A stretch of 64,000 nt of DNA from Microcaldota archaeon. Its GTDB lineage: Archaea; Micrarchaeota; Micrarchaeia; Micrarchaeales; CABMGC01. The notes beneath the pieces were generated by a model. It did no database searches, was not told where the DNA came from, and saw nothing but the letters and a program-made list of their open reading frames with translations. The stretch covers positions 88,743 to 152,742 of the forward strand of contig JAJYOL010000001.1 in assembly GCA_021796225.1 (NCBI GenBank), given 5' to 3'. Positions within the stretch are counted from its first letter, which is position 1; each line of letters begins with the position of its first letter. A program made the position numbers and the translations under genes. This document shows, in pieces, positions 52,301 to 60,538 of the stretch.

Positions 52301-52410
52301 TGCGGGTCGGAAATAAACAGAAGGACAATAAAATGTTCTTCACGGCGCTTTTTACCCCACCCAGCGCCCATTTCTGTTTCTAACCCCACCGATCCGCAAC
52401 CCCACAAAAA
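52301..52410 (+). ncRNA. Candidate structured small RNA with three ACCCCAC motifs
   Basis: No protein fits here. The sequence folds as a three-way junction. Closing helix: TGCGGGTCGG (52301-52310) with CCGATCCGCA (52389-52398), ten pairs with one G-U. Inner helix: AAACAGAA (52315-52322) with TTCTGTTT (52372-52379). Hairpin one: GGACA/TGTTC (52323-52338). Hairpin two: GGCGCT/AGCGCC (52344-52368). Three copies of ACCCCAC are left unpaired: in hairpin two's loop (52354), in the internal loop (52383) and in the 3' tail (52399). A TATA box precedes it by about 26 nt. The 3' end is not defined. Confidence 0.6.
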
Positions 52411-52478
52411 TACCCATAGACGCAAGTCTGTCCGTACGGCGTGGCAATCTATTTAACATAAAACCTGCTTATTCTATC

Positions 52479-53084
52479 ATGGCTTCGGATATCACAAAAG
52501 CAACATATGACAGCATTGCGCGCAAATGGTCCGACGAGCATTTCGAACTTGCCGGAACGGAAAGCGATCTTGCCAAATTTATCGGATATCTCCGCAAGGG
52601 CGAAAAGGTGCTCGATGCGGGATGCGGCCCCGGCAAACACGTTAAAATGTTGATGGACGAAGGCTTCGACGCCGTTGGGATAGACTTCTCAAAAAGCATG
52701 CTGTCCGAGGCAAAAAAACGCGTTCCGAAAGGAACCTTTAAGCTCATGGACATGCGAAAGCTCCTTTTCAAAGACAATACGTTCGATGGTATATGGTGCT
52801 TCGCATCCATCCTTCACATACGGAAGGAAGATGCCCCGACGGTTATGTCCGAATTCAATCGTGTCATTAAAGACAAAGGCATTCTCATAATAAGCATGAA
52901 ACGCGGCACCGGAGAGGCGTTCGAAGGCACTTCAAAAAATAAGCGGTTCTTTTCCTACTACGCCAAATCCGACGCGGAAAAATTAATTACCGATTCCGGA
53001 TTCAAAATGGCCGAATCGTATACAGAAAAACTCGGCAATACTGTGTGGATAGTAATAATCGCAACCGCGCAAAAACATAACTAA
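52479..53084 (+). CDS. SAM-dependent methyltransferase, class I
   Basis: 201 residues. Motif I VLDAGCGPGKHVKML, the acidic end of beta 2 GIDFSKSML, and a DGIWCFASILHI strand of the Methyltransf_11/25 type. Small-molecule or quinone methyltransferases look like this; substrate unknown. TATA TATTTAACA about 27 nt before ATG 52479 suggests a leaderless mRNA. Confidence 0.82.
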   Translation: MASDITKATYDSIARKWSDEHFELAGTESDLAKFIGYLRKGEKVLDAGCGPGKHVKMLMDEGFDAVGIDFSKSMLSEAKKRVPKGTFKLMDMRKLLFKDNTFDGIWCFASILHIRKEDAPTVMSEFNRVIKDKGILIISMKRGTGEAFEGTSKNKRFFSYYAKSDAEKLITDSGFKMAESYTEKLGNTVWIVIIATAQKHN

Positions 53085-53167
53085 TGACTCTTTTCAATTG
53101 TTACACCGACACTATACGATAAGCAAAATTGCCACATGATTTAAAACTGCTTATCCCATGTATTTCC

Positions 53168-54493
53168 ATGTCAGGACGTCCGCGCAAGCTGAAAAGGGCA
53201 ATAGGGCTTTTCCAGCTTGTCGCATACGGAATAGGCAACATAATCGGTGCCGGAATTTACGTTCTCGTCGGCGCGGCATCGGGCCTCGCGGGCAACGGCA
53301 TATGGCTGGCATTTCTCATCGGTGCAGTGATAGCCCTATTCACGGGATTGTCCTATGCTGAATTGGGATCAATGTATCCGCATGCCGCTTCCGAATACAT
53401 GTATGTGGGGAGAGCGTCCGGGCGCAGAATGCTTTCCTTCCTCTCCGAATGGGTGATGCTGATAACGGAAATCGTAGCCGCGGCCACGGTTTCTCTCGGA
53501 TTTGCATTATATTTCCAAAGCATATATGCTGTACCCATGGTTCCACTTGCTGCCATACTGTTATGCGGACTAACCCTTCTTGTAATGCTTGGGATAAAAG
53601 AATCGTTAAAAGTAAACACAGTCTTGAGCATCGTCGCCGTGATAGGATTGCTCATAGTAATTTCTGCAGGAGTACCACGCCTCGGCACAATCAACTATTT
53701 GGAACTGCCGCACGGGATGACAGGTGTTCTCGGCGCTTCGATATTGGTATTTTTCGCATACATCGGATTTGACAACATAGTCAATTTGGGAGAAGAAACG
53801 AAGAAGCCCCACATCAACATTCCAAAAGGAATTCTCATTTCAATAGTGGTAACTACAATATTGTACATTCTGGTAGGATTTGCCGCAATCAGCCTCGTTC
53901 CATGGAATACGCTTTCCACATCCGATGCGCCACTCGCGCTTGCGGCATCCGCGACTTTGGGCCCGGTGGCATTTGTGGTGCTCACCTTCGCCGCCTTATT
54001 CACAACCTTGAATACGGTTATCGTACTGCTGATAGTATCATCAAGGATAATATACGGAATGGCAAAAGAAGGCGCGCTTCCTTCCGTCTTATCCAAACTC
54101 GGCAAAAAAACTTCCGCTCCGTATGTGGCATCCGCGGTAACACTGGTGGTAGCGCTCTCATTTCTTTCTCTTGGCGGCATAGACATAATAGCCGAGATAA
54201 CTTCCTTCGGGTCGCTTCTCGTCTTCACATTGATAAATCTGTCCCTTCTGCATCTGAGAAAAATCGCACCGAATCTGAAAAGGCCCTTCAAGGCTCCGCT
54301 CAGCATAGGCTGGCTTTCAATAACGGCGTTGATAGGTGCGATCTCATGCTTTGCACTTTTGACACAGTTTGACGCGGAGAGCATACTGCTGGGATTGATG
54401 CTTCCCGTATCCGGGATCATAATGTATCTGATATCCAACAGGAATTTCGGCATGCGTCTTGACTCGGCTTTATTGGAACGCCGTGGAAGATAA
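53168..54493 (+). CDS. APC-family amino acid permease
   Basis: 441 residues from ATG 53168 (MSGRPRK), about 12 helices. The APC motif IGNIIGAGIYVLVG (first unwound helix) and SYAELGSMYPHAASEYMYVGRA identify the superfamily; the closest type is the cationic/neutral amino acid transporters. With arginine deiminase in the window, arginine or other amino acid uptake is plausible but unproven. Confidence 0.88.
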   Translation: MSGRPRKLKRAIGLFQLVAYGIGNIIGAGIYVLVGAASGLAGNGIWLAFLIGAVIALFTGLSYAELGSMYPHAASEYMYVGRASGRRMLSFLSEWVMLITEIVAAATVSLGFALYFQSIYAVPMVPLAAILLCGLTLLVMLGIKESLKVNTVLSIVAVIGLLIVISAGVPRLGTINYLELPHGMTGVLGASILVFFAYIGFDNIVNLGEETKKPHINIPKGILISIVVTTILYILVGFAAISLVPWNTLSTSDAPLALAASATLGPVAFVVLTFAALFTTLNTVIVLLIVSSRIIYGMAKEGALPSVLSKLGKKTSAPYVASAVTLVVALSFLSLGGIDIIAEITSFGSLLVFTLINLSLLHLRKIAPNLKRPFKAPLSIGWLSITALIGAISCFALLTQFDAESILLGLMLPVSGIIMYLISNRNFGMRLDSALLERRGR

Positions 54494-54588
54494 TGACAAT
54501 CGGATTGAATTCTCCGCACGTTTCCATTCAAACAAGCTTTAAAACATGATGATGGATAATATCCTATAACCATTGTCCGGTTGTGGCC

Positions 54589-55866
54589 ATGATTGATGCA
54601 ACGATAGAAATAGCGCTTACCTTTTTTCTAATGTTGATGGTACTTTCACAACTGATTTCAATAAAATTCCGCATACCTTACACTCTCGTACTCGTATTCA
54701 TAGGGATAGCGGTAACAATTCTTCCGCTCGCCGCTCTCGGAAATAATCCCGTATCGGAAATATTGCAGGTATCGGTTCCGTGGATAAGATCCATATACAG
54801 CCAGATGGTAGGCACAGGCTTGTTCGTGGGACTAATCGTTCCACCGCTTCTTTTTGAAGCGATGATGCACATCAAGAGAAGAGAGTTGAGCGCGGTAATA
54901 CGCCCCTCATTCATTCTCGCAACCGTGGGGGTTCTGCTTTCAACTGCGGTCGCAAGCATTGTAATCTGGAAGGTTGCAGGCATACCTCTTTCCATCGCGC
55001 TTCTATTCGCAGTAATCATCTCTCCTACTGACACGATAACCGTACTGCAGGTATTCAGGCACATGCGCGTTCCTGCCAAGCTTTCGACACTAATGGATTT
55101 GGAAGCATCGCTTAACGACGCTACCGCGATAGTGCTTTTTACGATACTGCTTTCTTCCGTCGGATTGCAATATTCCTCGATATTCAACGGCGCGGAGTTT
55201 TTCCTGTATAATTTCATAGCCGGAACGGCAATTGGCCTTACGGTCGCATGGCTTGCAAAGAAGATACATTCAAGGGTCAATGACAAGCTGGCCGAAACCA
55301 CTCTTACGATAGCCGCGGTTTACGGAACGTATGTTCTCGCTACCGGGATCGGCGCTTCGGGCCTTATAGCCGTCACCGTGGCGGGACTTTATTTCGGAAA
55401 CAGCACGATGGACGGCAAGGCGATAAGCAAGCCCGTAAAGCAATCCATACTGTCCTTCTGGGAGATAGCCGCGTTTGTGGGAAACACGGTGGCATTTCTT
55501 TTCATAGGATTCGAAACGAGCCTTGTGATATTCTTTCAGGCTGCCGGATTGATACTGATTGCGTATCTTTCAACCATGCTCGCACGTGCGGTTGCCGTAT
55601 ATCCGACACTGGCATTATCCAAGGTTGCCGATAAAAAGATTCCATTTTCATGGAGCAACATAGCGACACTCGGCGGAGTGCGCGGCGCCCTTTCAATAGC
55701 CTTGCTCGCCACTCTGGCTTCAACAGCTACGATACGCAATCCGGAGATGTCTACCCTTACGGCAATGGTCCTCGGTGTAGTCTTCCTATCACTGGTGGTA
55801 CAGGTTCCGTTGCTTTCAAATTATGCGAAAAGAATTTTCGAAAGACAGAAGCCCAAACACGCCTAA
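54589..55866 (+). CDS. nhaP: CPA1-type Na+/H+ antiporter (NhaP-like)
   Basis: 425 residues from ATG 54589 (MIDAT), about 12 helices. Signature blocks: AVIISPTDTITVL with the ion-binding Asp, LEASLNDATAIVLF with the ND pair, and GGVRGALSIALLATL. Pumps Na+ or K+ out in exchange for protons, for pH and Na+ homeostasis. Could use a respiration-made gradient. Confidence 0.9.
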   Translation: MIDATIEIALTFFLMLMVLSQLISIKFRIPYTLVLVFIGIAVTILPLAALGNNPVSEILQVSVPWIRSIYSQMVGTGLFVGLIVPPLLFEAMMHIKRRELSAVIRPSFILATVGVLLSTAVASIVIWKVAGIPLSIALLFAVIISPTDTITVLQVFRHMRVPAKLSTLMDLEASLNDATAIVLFTILLSSVGLQYSSIFNGAEFFLYNFIAGTAIGLTVAWLAKKIHSRVNDKLAETTLTIAAVYGTYVLATGIGASGLIAVTVAGLYFGNSTMDGKAISKPVKQSILSFWEIAAFVGNTVAFLFIGFETSLVIFFQAAGLILIAYLSTMLARAVAVYPTLALSKVADKKIPFSWSNIATLGGVRGALSIALLATLASTATIRNPEMSTLTAMVLGVVFLSLVVQVPLLSNYAKRIFERQKPKHA

Positions 55867-55915
55867 CATCCTGCCAACTGCGTTTGGTGCATGCATATTC
55901 CAATAAGCGAACGTG

Positions 55916-56314
55916 TTATTCTGTTGTCTTGCCATTGAATTCTTCTGGAAGTCTTAAGGCATCGGCTTTCGTATTTCTTATTGTTTTGTCTGCATGTTCC
56001 GGCGGAGAGTATATCGTGTAGAGCTTGAGCTTTTCCGTCTTCGACGTGTTGGTGACATTATGGCTCGCGCCTGCAGGAACTATCACCGCATCACCGTCCT
56101 TCACGATGCTCTTTATTCCGTCTATTGAAACCACGCCTTCTCCCTGTTCAAATCTGAAGAATTGATCCACGGTATCATGGACTTCTTCGCCTATCTCCTC
56201 TCCTGGAAGCAGGCTCATCAGTACAAGCTGGCTGTGTTTTCCTGTGTAAAGCACGCGCCTGAAATCATCGTTCTGCAGAGTATCCTTTTCCACATTTGAC
56301 TTAAAGCCTTTCAT
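55916..56314 (-). CDS. Cupin-domain protein
   Basis: 132 residues from ATG 56314 after a GGGGATTTG stretch. Single cupin: motif 1 PGEEIGEEVHDTVDQFFRFEQGEG and motif 2 DAVIVPAGASHNVTN. Two His and Glu residues could bind a metal. Such small cupins have many roles; no specific one is assigned. Downstream of the copper operon, 54 nt from the copA stop, so it may be read with it. Confidence 0.82.
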   Translation of the reverse strand: MKGFKSNVEKDTLQNDDFRRVLYTGKHSQLVLMSLLPGEEIGEEVHDTVDQFFRFEQGEGVVSIDGIKSIVKDGDAVIVPAGASHNVTNTSKTEKLKLYTIYSPPEHADKTIRNTKADALRLPEEFNGKTTE

Positions 56315-56368
56315 CAAATCCCCTATCCACACTACCGATAAAGGATTTTATAACGCTTTCGTCTTCTT

Positions 56369-58426
56369 TCATGACAGCAGGAGTGAATTTGATACCACCG
56401 TTACGGAGCTGAATGCCATTGCAAACGCCGCAAGAAGGGGTAGGAAATTGTATATGCTTGCGGTATAGAACGGTATCAGCGCACCGGCAGCTATCGGTAT
56501 AAGTATCGTGTTGTAACCGAATGCCCAGAAGAGATTCTGCTTTATCTTGTTCATGGTTCTCTTTCCGAGCTCCAGCGCGATGAACGCGTCGTATATGTTG
56601 TTCCTTATCAGCACGATTCCTCCGGCCTGTATAGCTACTTCAGTTCCCGCACCTATCGCTATTCCCAAATCCGCCTTGGTAAGCGCAGGCGCATCGTTTA
56701 CCCCGTCGCCTATCATCGCAATCACGTGCCCTTCTTTCTGAAGATTTGCTATCTTATCCATCTTATCCTGCGGCTTTGCCTCTGCCATTACATTCGTTAT
56801 CCCGAGTTTTTTCGAAATCGCTTTTGCAACCTGTTCATTATCTCCGGTAATGAGCCATACTTCCCTGCCGGAATCCTTCAGGGCGTGTATTGTTTTTTTG
56901 CTTTCTTCTTTAAGCACGTCGGCAATGCCTATCAGGCCTACGGGTTTGCCGTTTATCCCTACAATAAGCGTCGTCTTTCCGTCATGTTCAAGTTTTTGAA
57001 CCCGTTTCTCAAATGGCGTTATCTCCTTTTTCGTAAAAAGATCCCTGTTGCCTACTGTTATCACATTGTTTGCGTTATCCGTAGCCGTTATCCCGCTGCC
57101 CTGCTTGTATGTGAATTTCTTTGGAAATTCCGCCTTAATGCGTTGTGCATTGGCTTTTTCCAGTATCGCCTTTCCCAGAACGTGTTCCGAGTTTATCTCC
57201 GCCATTGCTGCGGCTTCGAGAATTTTCTTTTCACCGCTTCCGGAAAATACTATTATATCGGTAACTTCGGGTTTGCCTTTTGTGAGCGTTCCGGTCTTGT
57301 CGAGCACCACAGTATCGACCTTGCTTGCCATCTGTAAGCTATCTCCGCTCTTGATGAGTATCCCTTCCTTTGCCGCTCTTCCCGAAGCTACGAGAAGCGC
57401 CGCGGGTGTTGCTATCCCCAGAGCGCACGGGCACGCTATTATCAGAACGCTTACGAAAATAAGTATCGCTATATTGACGCTTACTCCTCCTATGGAATAC
57501 CATCCCAACGCGGCGAACAAGCCTATCATCACTACTGCCGGTACGAAATAAGAAGCAACTTTATCAGCAAGTTTCTGTATCGGAACCTTGCTTGATGACG
57601 CATCCTTCACGATCCTTATTATCTGCGCCAATGTCGTATCCTCTCCTATTTTCGACGCTTTGGCTTTCAATGAACCCGTTGCGTTTATCGTGCCTCCGAT
57701 AATCTTATCCCCCGAACGTTTTGTCATGGGTATGCTCTCTCCCGTGATCATCGATTCGTCAACGGAACTTTCCCCTTCCATAACGACTGAATCTGTAGGT
57801 ACTTTCTCTCCGGGCCTGATAAGTATCAAATCCCCTTCCTTTACCTGTTCAATTTGCCTGTCTATGATCGTCTTCCCTTCTATTACATGTGCTATTTTCG
57901 GCTGGAGTGCAACGAGTGCCGATACGGCGCTCGAAGCTCTTGCTTCTGCCAGCCTCTGCATGTATGTCCCAGTAAGTATCAATGCTATTATCATTGAAGA
58001 CGTGTCAAAATAGACGTTTTTTACAGGGGCTATACCCGGTAAGAGAGTCACTGCGGCACTGTATGCCCACGCAGCAGTTGTGCCTATCGCAATCAACGTA
58101 TCCATATTTGCGGATTTGTTTTTTACCGCATCGATTATTCCGGCGTAGAACCGTTCTCCCGCATAAAACTGCACTACGCTTGCAAGCACTAACATTACGT
58201 AATTACCGTAACCCGGATGTAGTGCGTATGTGAGTACTGCGATTACTGCGGTAAGCGGCCATGAAATAAAGAGTGCGGTCTTCAACGCCTTCATTTCCTT
58301 TTCCGGTTTCTCAAATTGAAGTTTGCATGTGCTGCTGCAAAAATAATATTTCCTATCGGCTACTACGCTTGTAAGGCTCGATGCTTTTTCATCTACGTAC
58401 ATTCCGCATATCGGGTCATTTGCCAT
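56369..58426 (-). CDS. copA: Copper-type P1B ATPase with N-terminal YHS domain
   Basis: 685 residues from ATG 58426 (MANDPICGM), GGTG upstream. An N-terminal YHS/TRASH-like metal motif (DPICGMYV...YYFCSSTC, about 1-40) replaces the usual CxxC HMA domains. Then the P1B core: TGES, the metal-site ACPCALGIATP, DKTGTLTKG with the phosphorylated Asp, and MIGDGVNDAPAL. Expels Cu+ (or Ag+). Third gene of the operon led by the PadR-TRASH regulator. Confidence 0.93.
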   Translation of the reverse strand: MANDPICGMYVDEKASSLTSVVADRKYYFCSSTCKLQFEKPEKEMKALKTALFISWPLTAVIAVLTYALHPGYGNYVMLVLASVVQFYAGERFYAGIIDAVKNKSANMDTLIAIGTTAAWAYSAAVTLLPGIAPVKNVYFDTSSMIIALILTGTYMQRLAEARASSAVSALVALQPKIAHVIEGKTIIDRQIEQVKEGDLILIRPGEKVPTDSVVMEGESSVDESMITGESIPMTKRSGDKIIGGTINATGSLKAKASKIGEDTTLAQIIRIVKDASSSKVPIQKLADKVASYFVPAVVMIGLFAALGWYSIGGVSVNIAILIFVSVLIIACPCALGIATPAALLVASGRAAKEGILIKSGDSLQMASKVDTVVLDKTGTLTKGKPEVTDIIVFSGSGEKKILEAAAMAEINSEHVLGKAILEKANAQRIKAEFPKKFTYKQGSGITATDNANNVITVGNRDLFTKKEITPFEKRVQKLEHDGKTTLIVGINGKPVGLIGIADVLKEESKKTIHALKDSGREVWLITGDNEQVAKAISKKLGITNVMAEAKPQDKMDKIANLQKEGHVIAMIGDGVNDAPALTKADLGIAIGAGTEVAIQAGGIVLIRNNIYDAFIALELGKRTMNKIKQNLFWAFGYNTILIPIAAGALIPFYTASIYNFLPLLAAFAMAFSSVTVVSNSLLLS

Positions 58427-58480
58427 CGGTAGCACCTATTTTCTTCAACGTTTGCCGTTTTGGACCGCCTGAACGCAACG

Positions 58481-58621
58481 TTATTTTTTCGCGTAATTTT
58501 CCGGTTTATCGTCGAATTTATCCTTGCAGTTTTTCGAACAGAAAACATATGTTTTACCGGCATAGCTGCTCCTAAACTTCGAACTTTCATCGACTTCCAT
58601 TTTGCATATCGGATCTTTCAT
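58481..58621 (-). CDS. YHS/TRASH-domain mini-protein
   Basis: 46 residues from ATG 58621 (SD AAAGGTGG) to TAA 58481. Sequence blocks: MKDPICKMEVDESSKFRSS, YAGKTYVFCSKNC and KDKFDDKPENYAKK. The CxM...FCSxxC pattern is a YHS metal-binding domain, nearly the same as the N-terminus of the ATPase that follows 54 nt later. Probably a copper carrier or sensor feeding CopA. Missed by length cut-offs. Confidence 0.85.
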   Translation of the reverse strand: MKDPICKMEVDESSKFRSSYAGKTYVFCSKNCKDKFDDKPENYAKK

Positions 58622-58650
58622 TTTTCCACCTTCAATATCATAAACCGATT

Positions 58651-59076
58651 TCAATGCCTGTTTCCCTTCCCGTAACTATTTGCGCAATTCCTGCAACAGA
58701 AATCCAAATATCTGCCGCCTATTTTTTTCTTATATCCTCCTTTGTATATCTCGCATTTGCAATGCGCGCATTCCGTCAATTTCGGTTTTATCGCAATTTC
58801 GAACAGATCGCCGAATTTTTCCGAAAGGCGTACGACGAATCTCTTTCCTTCAGGAGTAAGGTAATAAACGAGTTTATCCCGTTCTTCCCTTCCTTCCGTA
58901 TCGACATACTTATGTTCCTTGAGCTGTTTTAGAAACGGATATATCTGCCCGGGACTGATCTTTTTACCGGTTCTCTCTTCCATTTTCTTCATTAATTCGT
59001 AACCATGCTGTTCCTTCTCGGAAAGCAGAAGCACCGTAAACAGCTTGATTACGTTTTTAATCTCTATGTCAGACAT
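58651..59076 (-). CDS. PadR-like wHTH regulator with C-terminal TRASH metal domain
   Basis: 141 residues. N-terminal PadR fold (about 1-95): KLFTVLLLSEKEQHGYELMKKMEERTG, SPGQIYPFLKQLKEHKYVD, KLVYYLTPEGKRFV. C-terminal TRASH/YHS zinc-like module: CAHCKCEIYKGGYKKKIGG and LDFCCRNCANSY. Fusing a metal-binding TRASH module to a PadR domain suggests a copper-responsive repressor for copA, analogous to Lrp-type TRASH regulators (CopT) in other archaea but with a different DNA-binding fold. A palindrome lies just upstream. Confidence 0.85.
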   Translation of the reverse strand: MSDIEIKNVIKLFTVLLLSEKEQHGYELMKKMEERTGKKISPGQIYPFLKQLKEHKYVDTEGREERDKLVYYLTPEGKRFVVRLSEKFGDLFEIAIKPKLTECAHCKCEIYKGGYKKKIGGRYLDFCCRNCANSYGKGNRH

Positions 59077-59085
59077 ATCAATTTC

Positions 59086-59110
59086 TTATATATCATAATA
59101 TGACATATAA
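59086..59110 (-). promoter_or_regulatory. Palindromic operator at the copper operon promoter
   Basis: A 25-bp near-perfect palindrome: plus-strand arms TTATATATCATA (59086-59097) and TATGACATATAA (59099-59110) around one A, 11 of 12 positions pairing. It overlaps the minus-strand TATA-like TTTATATG and the presumed start of the operon, 9 nt before the regulator's first codon. Likely site for autorepression by the PadR-TRASH protein. Confidence 0.6.
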
Positions 59111-59157
59111 ACGTATCCCTTCAAATACCGCATCGTAATTCAACACATACTCACGCA

Positions 59158-59700
59158 TCATATCTTCTTCAGTTTTGATCTGTTGTAGCTTATCGCCGAG
59201 AGTATGAGATTCTTCAATGCCGCTTTATTGGGACTGTCTCCTTCGCAGAAATCGATTGCACGCCATTTATTTCCTTCCAATCCTGTATTAAAAATTTTTT
59301 GCGGGTCGGAAAGAAATGCTCCATTGAAAAATGTAAGTTTTACCTTTCCTTTGAATGCGCCAGCTACCGCGATAATACCATCATGCGACCATACCGGACT
59401 GCCTCTCCATTTCCATTCTTCAATGATATCGGGATCCGCTTCGTGAAACGTTTTGCGTATATCCGAAAGAAGCCTGCCACGCCAATCCTCGATGCTTTTT
59501 ATGTATTCATCGACCTTTTTTGATGCACCTACATCCTTTTTCATTGTTTTTCCTACACTATGCATATTTTTACGTATAGATCTCATCCCATCAGCAAATT
59601 TTTTGTTATAATTATCATTTACTATGTAATGCAAACCGTTTAAAAGAATTTGACTATTCATGTGCCACGGCCAACACGCCAAACTTGTTATATGTGCCAT
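59158..59700 (-). CDS. DUF1801/YdhG-like (frataxin-like fold) protein
   Basis: Up to 180 residues; the start is uncertain, with in-frame ATGs at 59586 (MRSIRKN) and 59544 (MKKDVGAS), the last nearest the domain start. The domain shows VDEYIKSIEDWRGRLLSDIRKTFHEADPDIIEEWKWRGSPVWSHDGIIAVAGAFKGKVKLTFFNGAFLSDP, typical of DUF1801 proteins, thought to act as iron-chaperone-like folds. Ends SAISYNRSKLKKI. Adjacent to the metal operon. Confidence 0.72.
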   Translation of the reverse strand: MAHITSLACWPWHMNSQILLNGLHYIVNDNYNKKFADGMRSIRKNMHSVGKTMKKDVGASKKVDEYIKSIEDWRGRLLSDIRKTFHEADPDIIEEWKWRGSPVWSHDGIIAVAGAFKGKVKLTFFNGAFLSDPQKIFNTGLEGNKWRAIDFCEGDSPNKAALKNLILSAISYNRSKLKKI

Positions 59701-59810
59701 CGGTCATGCTACTACATGAAAAATTCTTGCGTATCCACTATAATGGCCTTTACTTATCTACGGGTTTGCAGGTGCATTAAATCTTTTAAGTTAATCATAG
59801 AGAATAATAT

Positions 59811-60446
59811 ATGGACATCGAATCCGTGATGCCTCTGTTGGCAGGGGTTTTGACGCTTGTCATATCGATAATTTTAGCAAGGATTTATCTGCAAAAGCGC
59901 AAAATTTACCATCTGCTTTGGTCTGTGGGCATGTTCCTCTGGGCGGTATCGGACTTTACACAGCTTTATGCGATGGTAGCCACATGGACCGTCCCTATAT
60001 ATTTAGCATATTTCTTCGGTTCCATAATGCTGGCAGGATTCCTCGGTGCCGGAACCATGTACCTTGTGTTTCCGAAAAACAAGGCGTCGTTGTGGTATGC
60101 ATGGTTTAACGTGCTTGCCGCAATAATCTTGGCGATAGTCATCATCGCCACTCCGTTGAATGCTTCCGCACTGCAGGCTGCGGTTACTGGTGCAAATCCA
60201 ATCAAATCGCCAATTGCAAATGCCATTGCTGCAATAGTCAACATTCCGGCGCTCTTCACATTCGCCGGCGGTGCGCTGTACAGTTTTATCAAAACAAGGA
60301 AGGCGTACGCGCTGCTTATTTTTATAGGTGCGATCATACCTGCATTCGGGGGCACTCTTGCAACAATTGCAATACCACAACTGTTACCATTCACGGATTT
60401 CTTCGGTATAGTGTTTCTAGGAGCAGGCTTTTACCTGTCATTCTGA
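59811..60446 (+). CDS. Seven-helix membrane protein of unknown function
   Basis: 211 residues. About seven hydrophobic segments with short loops; several positions (WSVGMFLWAVSDFTQLYA, FFGSIMLAGFLGAGTMYLVF) recall proteins with Trp and aspartate in helices but no known channel or receptor was recognised. TATA-like AGAATAATATATGG directly overlaps the ATG at 59811. Function unknown. Confidence 0.6.
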   Translation: MDIESVMPLLAGVLTLVISIILARIYLQKRKIYHLLWSVGMFLWAVSDFTQLYAMVATWTVPIYLAYFFGSIMLAGFLGAGTMYLVFPKNKASLWYAWFNVLAAIILAIVIIATPLNASALQAAVTGANPIKSPIANAIAAIVNIPALFTFAGGALYSFIKTRKAYALLIFIGAIIPAFGGTLATIAIPQLLPFTDFFGIVFLGAGFYLSF

Positions 60447-60538
60447 TGTTTGGATGTACATTTGCGCATATCTCTTCAAAAAGAAACGTTTAAAAAATCT
60501 TATTTTTATGTTTAGTCAACTGTTTAACTCGTGTTTCA

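Noticed and set aside
52301..52478. RNase P RNA, C/D or H/ACA guide, or SAM riboswitch identity for the structured RNA
   Set aside because: It lacks the RNase P core sequences, C/D boxes and an ACA end at fixed distance, and the methyltransferase has its own promoter, so none of these names fits.
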